Shown: positions 27,863 to 35,619 of the stretch, one piece after another
How positions within the stretch are numbered: position 1 is the first letter of the stretch
How the letters are laid out: each line of letters begins with the position of its first letter
Assembly (NCBI RefSeq): GCF_049898325.1
Contig: NZ_JAFCXL010000010.1
Location: forward strand, 62,001-126,000
From: JAFCUW01 sp049898325
GTDB lineage: Bacteria > Pseudomonadota > Gammaproteobacteria > Burkholderiales > Burkholderiaceae_D
DNA: 64,000 nt
Reading direction: 5' to 3'
Position numbers and translations under genes: made by a program
Notes under the pieces: model-generated
What the model was told of the DNA's origin: nothing
Databases searched by the model: none
The model's input: the letters and a program-made list of their open reading frames with translations, nothing else

Positions 27863-29248
27863 ATGAAAATTGCATCCGAGCAAGCGAACCCGCTCGCCAC
27901 CCGTGACGGCCTGCACGGCGCCGCGCGGCCGCTGGCCATGGCCGCGCTGGCCATCGGCGTCGGCCTGGCCGCCCTCGACACCGCCATCGTCAACACTGCG
28001 CTGCCGGGCATTGCCGCCAGCCTGGGCGCCACCCCGGCGGCGTCGGTGTGGATCATCAGCGTCTATCAACTGGCGATGATCGCCACCATGCTGCCGTTCG
28101 CGGCGCTGGGCGAAATCGTCGGCTACCGCAAGGTGAGCATTGCCGGCCTGCTGCTGTTTACGGGCGCTTCGCTGGCCTGCGCGGCGGCCTGGTCGCTGCC
28201 CTCGCTGGTGGTGGCGCGCCTGCTGCAGGGACTGGGCGCGAGCGCCGTAATGGGCGTCAATACGGCCCTGCTGCGGGCCATCTATCCGGCCCGGCTGATG
28301 GGGCGTGGCATGGGCGCCAACGCGATGATCGTCGCCACCGGCTTTGCCATCGGCCCCACCGCCGCCTCGCTGATCCTGTCGCTGTCGTCGTGGCCGTGGC
28401 TGTTCGCCGTGAATGTGCCGCTGGGATTGCTTGGGCTGCTGCTGGCGCTGCGCTACCTGCCGGCCACGGCGCTGGCCCGGCACCGCTTCGACGCCGTCAC
28501 GGCGCTGTTGAACGCGCTCGCCTTCGGCCTGCTGGTGCTGGCGATGGGCGAGGGCGCTCACCGTGCGCCGGCGGCTGTGATCGCGCTGGAATTGGCGGCG
28601 TCGGCGGGGTTTTTTCTGCTGCTGTTGCGCCGCCAGCGGGGCCACCCGGCGCCCATGCTGCCCATCGACCTGTTCCGCCGGCCCCTGTTCGCCCTGTCCG
28701 TCGTCACCGCCGTGTGCACCTTCGCCGCCCAGGGCCTGGCCTTCGTCTCGCTGCCGTTCTATCTTGAACACGTGCTGGGCCGCTCGCCCGTGGAAACCGG
28801 TTTTCTGATCACCCCGTGGGCCGTGATGGTGGGCCTGATGGCGCCCATCGCCGGGCGCCTGAGCGACCGCTACCCGCCCGGCCTGCTGGGCGGCGCCGGC
28901 CTGCTGGTGCTGGCCGGCGGCCTGCTCTCGCTGCTGTCGATGGGGCCGGCGCCGTCCTCGCTGTCGATCTGCTGGCGCATGGCCGTGTGCGGGCTGGGCT
29001 TCGGGTTCTTTCAGGCGCCCAACCTGAAAGCGATCATGAGCAGCGCCCCGCCCGAGCGCTCGGGCGGCGCCAGCGGCATCGTCGCCACCGCGCGCCTGGT
29101 GGGCCAGGCCGGTGGCGCCGCGCTGGTGGCGCTGTGCTTCACCGTGGCCGGCAGCGGCGGCACCAGCTGGGCGCTGGGACTGGGCGCGGCCAGCGCGGCG
29201 CTGGCCAGCATCGCCAGCTTTGCCCGGCTGGTCGTGCAAAAACGGTGA
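27863..29248 (+). CDS. MFS multidrug efflux transporter, DHA2 type
   Basis: Inner-membrane proton-driven exporter of 461 residues with about 12-14 hydrophobic helices. Motif C-like and D-like features of drug:H+ antiporters are seen: ALDTAIVNTALPGIAASLG in helix 1, ALGEIVGYRKVSIAGLLLF after helix 2 (motif A), VVARLLQGLGASAVMGVNTALL (motif B) and FAIGPTAASLIL (motif C). The pattern resembles SmvA/EmrB-like members that export quaternary ammonium compounds or dyes, but substrate is not deducible. No TetR or fusion-protein gene accompanies it. Confidence 0.9.
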   Translation: MKIASEQANPLATRDGLHGAARPLAMAALAIGVGLAALDTAIVNTALPGIAASLGATPAASVWIISVYQLAMIATMLPFAALGEIVGYRKVSIAGLLLFTGASLACAAAWSLPSLVVARLLQGLGASAVMGVNTALLRAIYPARLMGRGMGANAMIVATGFAIGPTAASLILSLSSWPWLFAVNVPLGLLGLLLALRYLPATALARHRFDAVTALLNALAFGLLVLAMGEGAHRAPAAVIALELAASAGFFLLLLRRQRGHPAPMLPIDLFRRPLFALSVVTAVCTFAAQGLAFVSLPFYLEHVLGRSPVETGFLITPWAVMVGLMAPIAGRLSDRYPPGLLGGAGLLVLAGGLLSLLSMGPAPSSLSICWRMAVCGLGFGFFQAPNLKAIMSSAPPERSGGASGIVATARLVGQAGGAALVALCFTVAGSGGTSWALGLGAASAALASIASFARLVVQKR

Positions 29249-29291
29249 GCACGACGGCAATTGGCTATGATGGCGCCTGAAAGGGTCACCC

Positions 29292-30113
29292 ATGCAACAA
29301 TTAATCTCTGAACTGTCCAGGCTGTACTTGCTGGAACCCCAGTTGTGCTTCGAAGATGCGGATCGCCAACTGCCGCTGCCCCTGACGCCGGGCCGCCTCG
29401 AGCAGCACCTGCTGGGCCTGAAAACGGTGTCGCTGGCGCTGTTGTCGGCCGAAGGCCGCGGCCGCACCATCGTGCTCGACTTTTCGGCGGGCGGTCCCAG
29501 CCGCGGCGAGCAGCAGTGGCGCGCCCTGTGCACGCTGGCCAATGCCGTGCGCGACAGGCTGAACCTGCCGGCGCCGGCGGTGAGCATCTCGGGCCATGGT
29601 TTTCAGCTGTGGCTGTCGCTGGCGGCGCCGGCGCCGGCGGCCGACATCGCCGAATTCGCCCGCCTGCTGCACGCGGCCCACCTGGTCGACGACAAGGACC
29701 GCGACAACGGCGTGCTCGCGCCCCTGGTGGAACTGCCGCCAGGGCGCCAGCCCGGGGGCAAATGGGCCGCCTTCATCCACCCTGGCATGGGCGCCTCGTT
29801 CGCCGACGAACCGGCGCTGGAAATGGCGCCACCAATTGGCGCCCAGGTCGGCTTCCTGGAAGGCTTGCGCAGCATCGGCGCCGCCGAATTTGCCGCAGCG
29901 CTGGCGCAGTTGCGGCGCCTGCAGGCGCCACTGCCGGCGGCGGCGCCTGCCATTGCGCCGGCCGCTGACCCTGCCCGCCACAGCGGCGCGGGCGTGCCGG
30001 CCGGCCTGCTGTTGCAGGACGCCACCCTGGAAGACATCGTCGCCTGGCTGCACGCGCGCAATATTGAACCGACTTTTCGTCACCTGATCCGTGCCGTCGG
30101 ACCGGCTTTGTAG
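29292..30113 (+). CDS. Primase/LigD-polymerase-like protein with degenerate active site
   Basis: A 273-residue cytoplasmic protein that I cannot name with certainty. Residues about 55-115 resemble the core of archaeo-eukaryotic primase/LigD polymerase domains: a strand with IVLDFSAGGP where the family has DLDPGPG, an ANAVRDRLNLP helix, then SISGHGFQLWLSL where the family has KTSGGKGLHVWVPL. A later DDKDRDNGVLAPLVELPPG segment fits the third metal-site region in spirit. The second aspartate of DxD and the conserved His of the SGxxGxH motif appear replaced (Ser, Gln), so catalysis is doubtful. It starts 43 bases after the MFS stop, possibly in the same transcript. The function is unknown. Confidence 0.45.
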   Translation: MQQLISELSRLYLLEPQLCFEDADRQLPLPLTPGRLEQHLLGLKTVSLALLSAEGRGRTIVLDFSAGGPSRGEQQWRALCTLANAVRDRLNLPAPAVSISGHGFQLWLSLAAPAPAADIAEFARLLHAAHLVDDKDRDNGVLAPLVELPPGRQPGGKWAAFIHPGMGASFADEPALEMAPPIGAQVGFLEGLRSIGAAEFAAALAQLRRLQAPLPAAAPAIAPAADPARHSGAGVPAGLLLQDATLEDIVAWLHARNIEPTFRHLIRAVGPAL

Positions 30114-30177
30114 CGTTGTCGTGTGCGGCGGACGGCATGGCACGTTCCGCCGTCAAAGCGGCGCGGGTGGGCGAGCA

Positions 30178-30245
30178 GGGCAGGAGCAGGCGTCCACCCT
30201 CGAGCAGGTGGTGTGGATTTTTCAGCTCGACGAACCAGGCCAGGG
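30178..30245 (+). pseudogene. Possible scrap of a chemotaxis-receptor 3' end
   Basis: In one frame this stretch reads QEQASTLEQVVWIFQLDEPG, like the final residues of many betaproteobacterial MCPs (QA..LxQxVxVFxLDE). No signalling domain precedes it. The match is short and could be chance. Confidence 0.3.
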
Positions 30246-30251
30246 CGGCGT

Positions 30252-30279
30252 GCCGTCAGGCGCGGCTGCGCCTGACGGC
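30252..30279. terminator. 12-bp stem hairpin between convergent genes
   Basis: GCCGTCAGGCGC (30252-30263) pairs perfectly with 30268-30279 over a 4-base loop, between genes ending at 30113 (+) and 30303 (-). There is no T-run, so it is a likely GC-rich terminator for one or both. Confidence 0.5.
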
Positions 30280-30302
30280 CTGAGGCACACCGGCGGCCCC
30301 GC

Positions 30303-31730
30303 TCAGGGCGTGGCCAGGCGCAGATCGGCGCGCACTTCGGCCAGCCTGGCCCCGTCGATCAAGCCGGCGCCCACGGCGTGCACGGCCGCCGCTTCGCTGT
30401 CGGCCACCACCACCAGTTCGCTGCCGGCGGCGGCCACCTGCTCGCCAAGGCGCTCGAGGGCGGCAATCCGGGCCGGATCGGGATTGACGTTGCGGATATA
30501 GATGACGCTCACCCGGCGCGGATGGCGCCGCACCAGCTCGGCATAGATTTCCGGGTCCTGCTCGCCACTGTCGCCGATCAGCACGAAGGGCAATTGTGGA
30601 TAGGTGGCCAGGATGTGCTCGATCCGGGCCAGTTTGTGCTTGCCGTGCTCGCCCATCTTGAACAGTTGTTGCCAGCCCAGTTCGCGCAGCAGCAGGGGAC
30701 CCGGCGGCAGGCCGTGCAAGTGCAGGAATTCGCGCAGGTGGGCGAACAGGTGCCACGGGCTGCTCGAGACGTAGAACAGGGGGTTGGCGCCTCCGTCTGC
30801 GGGGGCGCCGGCGCCGTCGCGCAGCGCGCGGTAGAACGCCGCCACCCCCTTGAACGGCCGGCGCGTGTGGGGATTCAAGCGCGCCAGCATGAGCGCCATG
30901 TTCAGTTTATTGGTGACATTCGTCCACAGCACCGTGTCGTCGATATCACTGATCACGCCGAAGCGGGCGCCGGCGCCAGGCACGAGCACGCTGGCGCTGG
31001 CGTGGACGGCGCTGGGCGCGTCCGGCAAGGCCAGTTCCACCGTCAGCCAGCCCGGCGCCGGCGCGCTGGCCGGCCTGATGTCGAAACTGAAGTAGCCGCC
31101 ACGGTCGGTGCGGGTGAGCCAGGTCTGGCCGTCGTAGCGCGCCGATACCGCCTCGCCCGCCACCTGGTCCGCTTCGAGTCGCCGGTACAGTGCTGCCAGG
31201 TTGCGCCAGCCGCTGTCGCCAGCCTGCTGCGGGCCGAAGGCGCGCTCGTCGAGCACCCGTCCCCGCACCGCCAGGCCGCCCGCGCTGCCGTAGCCCAGGT
31301 AGGGCAGCAGCATCAACTGGCGCCGGGCGATGCCGTAGGCGGCGGCACGGCGGGCGGCACGGGCCAGCCGGCCGACCGTGCTGACCACGCGCCGCCGCGG
31401 TTGCGCTGGCGGCGCCGGCACAGCGACCGGCTGCGCGGCCGGCGCCGGCACGGCGACCGGCGCCGGCGCGTGCGCGCGCGGGGCGGCGGGCGCCGCTTCG
31501 ATCCACCAGCTCTCGCCCGGCAGCGACGGCAGTTGGCGTGCCAGCGCCGCCGCCTGCTCCGGCGTCACCGCCGTGGCCAGCACGGCGACACGCAACCCGG
31601 CCGCGTGCAAGGCATCGATCTCGGCGGCGCTGGCCAGTCCGGGATTGAGTTGCAGGCTTGTCCCTGCCGGCACGCCGCGCGGCCCGCTCAGGCTGTCGAG
31701 GCCGGCGCGGGTGAGGATCAGGTAGGGCAT
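30303..31730 (-). CDS. App1-like phosphatidate phosphatase (DUF2183) family protein
   Basis: A 475-residue protein with a C-terminal HAD-type catalytic domain of the App1/DUF2183 family. It has the DxDxT nucleophile motif (ISDIDDTVLWTN), then LFYVSSSPWHLFAHLREFL, KMGEHGKHKLARIEHIL and the late acidic motif LIGDSGEQDPEIYAEL. Yeast App1 dephosphorylates phosphatidic acid; bacterial members are uncharacterised. The middle part carries a beta-rich domain (VRGRVLDERAF to YFSFDI) usual for the family. The first 125 residues are different: a short predicted fold followed by an Ala/Pro-rich linker. The ATG at 31730 is the first reasonable start; the next gene upstream is divergent. Confidence 0.85.
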   Translation of the reverse strand: MPYLILTRAGLDSLSGPRGVPAGTSLQLNPGLASAAEIDALHAAGLRVAVLATAVTPEQAAALARQLPSLPGESWWIEAAPAAPRAHAPAPVAVPAPAAQPVAVPAPPAQPRRRVVSTVGRLARAARRAAAYGIARRQLMLLPYLGYGSAGGLAVRGRVLDERAFGPQQAGDSGWRNLAALYRRLEADQVAGEAVSARYDGQTWLTRTDRGGYFSFDIRPASAPAPGWLTVELALPDAPSAVHASASVLVPGAGARFGVISDIDDTVLWTNVTNKLNMALMLARLNPHTRRPFKGVAAFYRALRDGAGAPADGGANPLFYVSSSPWHLFAHLREFLHLHGLPPGPLLLRELGWQQLFKMGEHGKHKLARIEHILATYPQLPFVLIGDSGEQDPEIYAELVRRHPRRVSVIYIRNVNPDPARIAALERLGEQVAAAGSELVVVADSEAAAVHAVGAGLIDGARLAEVRADLRLATP

Positions 31731-31856
31731 GGGGCGCGGCCAGGGTCGGGGTGGAAACGGCCAGCCTACCATGGGCTGCTGGTTTTTCGTGACGCATGGG
31801 ACAGGCTGCCGCGCCGATCGGCGATAATCGCGCCTTACCTTGCCACCGACGCCACC

Positions 31857-32558
31857 ATGACACCGTTCGAACTTCCCTTTCGCGCCACCACCGACGAGGC
31901 TTGCACCTGGCTGGCAGCGCACACCGGCCTGCCCTGGGACCTGGCGTGCCTGCTGGAACACCTCACACCCTATGTGTGGCTGGACTACGATGCCGCGCTG
32001 GCGCCCCTGTTCGGCGAGGCCAATGGCGGCTACGCGGCGCCGATTTTCCTCGCTGACGACATCGCCCGGCTCGCCGCCGGCAGCGCCGACGTGCTCATCA
32101 CCCGCACCAAGGACGCCTATAAAATCGTCGCCCCCTTGCCGGATGGCGGCCTGCGGCGCCGGCTCGACGAACTGCGCTTCCAGAAGCGCGATATCGAGCG
32201 CCTGCCGGAACAATTGGCGCGCGCCGCCTTGCCGCCGCCGCCACCGCCACCGGCGCGCGAATCGCAGGCCGGCATCGACCGCGCGCAGGTGCTCGAGGCC
32301 TTTGCCGCGCTCGTCAAGATCGACCTGGACAAGGCGCTGCGCGAGGCCCTGGGCGTGTTCGGCGACGACGGCGCGCGCGTCAAGGGAAGCGCCCGCAAGT
32401 CGCCCAAGCAGGCCTTGTGGAATCCCGTGACGCTGGCGTTCGGCTTGAATGACCTGTACCGCGTGCCGCTGGGGCGCCTGTCGGCCGCGTTCCGCTCGCA
32501 ACCGGCGCTGGAAGACTGGCGCGAGCGGTGGGAACTGTCGCTCGAACTGCTGCGCTAG
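31857..32558 (+). CDS. Hypothetical protein with proline linker
   Basis: A 233-residue protein I do not recognise. Two segments are joined by a run of seven prolines at about residue 126. The first half is predicted mixed alpha/beta with an aromatic patch (LTPYVWLDYDAALAPLFGEA) and a basic helix (RRLDELRFQKRDIERL). The second half is helical (QVLEAFAALVKIDLDKALRE) and basic. No signal peptide or membrane segment. Strong codon bias typical of the window makes it very likely real. It is divergent from the App1-like gene 126 bases away. Confidence 0.7.
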   Translation: MTPFELPFRATTDEACTWLAAHTGLPWDLACLLEHLTPYVWLDYDAALAPLFGEANGGYAAPIFLADDIARLAAGSADVLITRTKDAYKIVAPLPDGGLRRRLDELRFQKRDIERLPEQLARAALPPPPPPPARESQAGIDRAQVLEAFAALVKIDLDKALREALGVFGDDGARVKGSARKSPKQALWNPVTLAFGLNDLYRVPLGRLSAAFRSQPALEDWRERWELSLELLR

Positions 32559-32609
32559 CGCTGAACGGACGCAACCGTCGCATTGGCGGGCAGGGCGGGC
32601 AGGGCCGAT

Positions 32610-33554
32610 TCATGGGCCGATGAACGCCAGCAGGTCGCCATTGAGGCGGTCCTTGTGGGTGGTCGGCAAACCGTGCGGCGCGCCCTCGTAGATGAGCAGG
32701 GTGGCGTCCTTGATGATGGCGGCGGCGGCCTTGCCGGCGCAATCGATGGGCACGATCTGGTCGTCGCTGCCGTGCACGATGAGAGTGGGGACGTCGAATT
32801 TTTTCAGGTCCTCGGTGAAGTCGACTTCGGAAAACTGCCTGATGCAATCGTAGGCATTCTTGATGCCACATTGCATGCCCTGCGCCCAGAAGGTGTCGCG
32901 TACGCCCTGCGAGACCTTGCTGCCGGCGCGGTTGGCGCCGTAGAAGGGCGCGCTCAGGTCCTTAAAATACTGCGAGCGGTCGGCCAGCACGCCGGCGCGG
33001 ATGGCGTCGAACACCGCCAGCGGCAAGCCGCCCGGATTGGCCGGCGACTGCACCATTTGCGGCGGCACGGCGCCCACCAGCACGGCGCGGTCGACCCGGC
33101 CGCTGCCGTGGCGGCCGATGTAGCGCGCCACTTCGCCGCCGCCCGTGGAATGGCCCACCAGCGTGGCCTCGTGCAGGTCGAGCGCGTCGATCAGGCTGGC
33201 CAGGTCGTCGGCATAGGTATCCATGTCGTTGCCGTCCCATGGCTGGCTCGACAGGCCGTGACCGCGCCGGTCGTGGGCAATCACGCGGTAGCCGTGCGAG
33301 GCCAGGAACAGCATCTGGTCTTCCCAGGCATCGCCCTGCAGGGGCCAGCCGTGGCTGAACACCACCGGGGCGCCGCTGCCCCAGTCCTTGAAGTGGATGA
33401 CGGTGCCGTCGGCCACGGTAACGCTGTTGATGGTGAGGGCGCTGGCGCCGACCCGGGGCGCGGCGCGGCCGTTGCCGCTGGTGACGGTGGCGCTGGTACT
33501 GCCGTTGCTGCCGTTGCTGCCGTTGCTGCGTGCTGGTGCGCTGTCCTGGTTCAT
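32610..33554 (-). CDS. Alpha/beta hydrolase (non-haem chloroperoxidase/esterase type)
   Basis: A 314-residue serine hydrolase. The oxyanion region is VVFSHGWPLQGDAW, the nucleophile elbow GHSTGGGEVA, the acid is in LIVHGSDDQIVPID, and the catalytic His is in YEGAPHGLPTTHKDRLN near the end. These match arylesterase/chloroperoxidase-type hydrolases (about 275 residues) preceded by a 40-residue extension with three Asn-Gly-Ser repeats, which lacks signal-peptide character. GGGAG precedes the ATG. The physiological substrate is unknown. Confidence 0.9.
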   Translation of the reverse strand: MNQDSAPARSNGSNGSNGSTSATVTSGNGRAAPRVGASALTINSVTVADGTVIHFKDWGSGAPVVFSHGWPLQGDAWEDQMLFLASHGYRVIAHDRRGHGLSSQPWDGNDMDTYADDLASLIDALDLHEATLVGHSTGGGEVARYIGRHGSGRVDRAVLVGAVPPQMVQSPANPGGLPLAVFDAIRAGVLADRSQYFKDLSAPFYGANRAGSKVSQGVRDTFWAQGMQCGIKNAYDCIRQFSEVDFTEDLKKFDVPTLIVHGSDDQIVPIDCAGKAAAAIIKDATLLIYEGAPHGLPTTHKDRLNGDLLAFIGP

Positions 33555-33673
33555 GGCGGATCTCCCTGGCTGTGGTGGAGTGGACGTCCTTGCACAATGT
33601 CAGGCCTGGCCATGCCGGGCCTTGACTAGCGTCTAATGCGCACCCTTGCAAACGGCGCGGTTCCGGCATGGCT

Positions 33674-33696
33674 GGCGGCGGGCGGGGCCCGCCGCC
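33674..33696 (-). terminator. GC-rich hairpin after the pirin gene
   Basis: GGCGGCGGGC (33674-33683) pairs perfectly with 33687-33696, 5 bases beyond the pirin stop. There is no T-run; it could stop transcription or shield the 3' end. Confidence 0.5.
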
Positions 33697-33700
33697 GTTC

Positions 33701-34402
33701 TCAGGCTGCCAGGTCGAACACGATCACTTCGGCATCGATGCCATGGCGCAGACTCACCTGCGCCTCCTGCTCGAGCAGGGCGGCGTCGCCGGCCTTCAAG
33801 GGGTGGCCGTTGACTTCGATGGCGCCACGCACCACGTGCACATAGCCCTTGCGCTGCGGATCGATGGCCAGCGTGGCCGTTTCGGCGCCGTCGAACAGGC
33901 CGGCGTACATGGCGGCATCGGCATGCAGCTTGACCGAGCCGTCGGCGCCGTCGCTCGAGCCGACCAGGCGCAGTGCGCCCCGCTTGTCGGCCGGCGCAAA
34001 GCTTTTCTGCTCGTAGCTGGGGGCGATTCCCTTGACGTTGGGCATGATCCAGATTTGCAGGAAATGGGTGGTCTGGTCGCTCGCATGGTTGAACTCCGAG
34101 TGCACCACGCCGCTGCCGGCGCTCATGCGCTGGACGTCGCCGGGCGGAATCGTCTTGACGTTGCCCATGCTGTCCTGGTGCGCCAGTTCGCCCGACAGGA
34201 CGTAGGAAATGATTTCCATGTCCTTATGGCCGTGCTTGCCGAAGCCCGAACCGGGCGTTACCTTGTCTTCGTTGATGACGCGCAGATTGCCCCAGCCCAT
34301 GTGGTTGGCGTCGTAGTACTCGCCGAAGGAAAACGAGTGCTGGCTTTTCAGCCAGCCGAAATCGGCCTGGCCGCGGTCGTGGGAATGGCGAACGGTGATC
34401 AT
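33701..34402 (-). CDS. Pirin family protein (quercetin 2,3-dioxygenase-like)
   Basis: Bicupin of 233 residues, the usual length of the YhhW type. The metal-binding residues are visible in the first cupin: GKHGHKDMEIISYVLSGELAH (His, His) and later VVHSEFNH (His, Glu). The proximal N-terminus HDRGQADFGWLKSQHSFSFG and NHMGWGNLRVINEDKV are conserved pirin signatures. Members can oxidise quercetin or act as redox-sensing partners. It is divergent from a LysR-type gene, which probably controls it (see 34502-34526). Confidence 0.93.
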   Translation of the reverse strand: MITVRHSHDRGQADFGWLKSQHSFSFGEYYDANHMGWGNLRVINEDKVTPGSGFGKHGHKDMEIISYVLSGELAHQDSMGNVKTIPPGDVQRMSAGSGVVHSEFNHASDQTTHFLQIWIMPNVKGIAPSYEQKSFAPADKRGALRLVGSSDGADGSVKLHADAAMYAGLFDGAETATLAIDPQRKGYVHVVRGAIEVNGHPLKAGDAALLEQEAQVSLRHGIDAEVIVFDLAA

Positions 34403-34501
34403 GGTGTGCTCCTTGGTAAGTTATCAGCGGGTATCGGTGACTGCACGATGGGATCCATTGTGCGCCTGCGACCTTGCTGGACGGCGCAACACGATTGATG
34501 G

Positions 34502-34526
34502 CATCATTCAAATTATTTGAATGATG
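34502..34526. promoter_or_regulatory. 25-bp perfect palindrome, LysR operator candidate
   Basis: CATCATTCAAAT (34502-34513) and its exact complement (34515-34526) flank a single T. It contains the T-N11-A core (TCAAATTATTTGA) expected for a LysR-family site. It lies between the divergent pirin and LysR genes, and its right arm touches the GGAG ribosome binding site of the LysR gene, which fits autoregulation. Confidence 0.8.
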
Positions 34527-34534
34527 GAGTGCCC

Positions 34535-35488
34535 ATGAGTGCCGCCCGCGACGTCCTCACCCCCGCCACGCTGGCCATGCTGCAGGCCATTGCCGACTGC
34601 GGCAGCTTTGCCGGCGCCGCCCGCGCCAGCAATATGGTGCCCAGCGCATTGACCTACCGGGTGCGGGTGATCGAGGAGGCGCTCGACGTACTGCTGTTCG
34701 ACCGCAGCGCGCGCCAGGCCCGCCTGACCGAGGCGGGCAAGGAGTTGCTGCGCGAGGGCGCGCGGTTGCTGGCCGACATCGATGCGGTGGCCAACCGGGT
34801 CAAGCGGGTCGCCACCGGCTGGGAGGCCCAGCTGACCATCGCCGTCGACAGCGTGATCGACCGCCTGCCGCTGATGGAGCTGTGCGAGGCGTTTTTCGCC
34901 ATGCATCCGCCGACCCGCCTGCGCCTGCGCACGGAGACGCTGTCGGGCACGCTGGCGGCGCTGACCTCTGGCCAGGCCGACCTGGCCATCGGCGTGGTGC
35001 TCGATTCGAAGCTGCCGGCGGGACTCGAGCATCGCCCGCTGGGCAGCGTGCCCTTCGTTTTCGCCGTCGCCCCGCAGCACCGGCTGGCGGCGGCCGCCGA
35101 GCCCTTGAGCGACGCCGTCATTGGCCAGCACCGGGCCGTTGCGCTGGCCGATTCGGTCGAGCGGGGCGGCGGCCTGACGGTGGCGGTGCTGCCGGGACAG
35201 GACGTGTTCACGGTGGCCGACATGCGCGCCAAGATCGATGCCCAGGTGCGCGGCCTGGGCGTGGGTTTTCTGCCGGCGGCGTACGCCGGTCCGTACATCG
35301 CCAACGGCAGCCTGGTACGCAAGGAACTCGAGCGGCCGGCCCACGCGCTGCAGTTCTGCACCGCCTGGACCAAGGCGCCGGCCCGCAGCAGCCAGGGCCG
35401 GGCGCTGGCCTGGTGGCTGGCGCGCATCGACAACGCCGTCACCCGCGCGGCCCTGCTGGGCGAGAGTGGACACCGGCTGCTGCCGTGA
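34535..35488 (+). CDS. LysR-type transcriptional regulator
   Basis: A 317-residue regulator. The N-terminal helix-turn-helix is ATLAMLQAIADCGSFAGAAR to ASNMVPSALTYRVRVIEEAL, followed by LLFDRSARQARLTEAGKELL. The effector domain has the two-lobe pattern (LTIAVDSVIDRLPLMELCEA and GQADLAIGVVLDSKLPAG). The ATG at 34535 is chosen because GGAG lies 5 bases upstream; a TTG at 34517 would extend it by six residues. It is divergent from the pirin gene, with a 25-bp palindrome overlapping the start region. The inducer is unknown. Confidence 0.92.
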   Translation: MSAARDVLTPATLAMLQAIADCGSFAGAARASNMVPSALTYRVRVIEEALDVLLFDRSARQARLTEAGKELLREGARLLADIDAVANRVKRVATGWEAQLTIAVDSVIDRLPLMELCEAFFAMHPPTRLRLRTETLSGTLAALTSGQADLAIGVVLDSKLPAGLEHRPLGSVPFVFAVAPQHRLAAAAEPLSDAVIGQHRAVALADSVERGGGLTVAVLPGQDVFTVADMRAKIDAQVRGLGVGFLPAAYAGPYIANGSLVRKELERPAHALQFCTAWTKAPARSSQGRALAWWLARIDNAVTRAALLGESGHRLLP

Positions 35489-35619
35489 GCGCCAGCGGCC
35501 GGCGCGACTGGGGCGACCGGCGCGGTGCGCCGGTAAATGTGCCACGCGGCAGCGCGGTTTGTTAATATGGGGACCCATCGTCCTGCAGCGCCGCGGCAAG
35601 CGCGGCAAGCACTGAGCCC

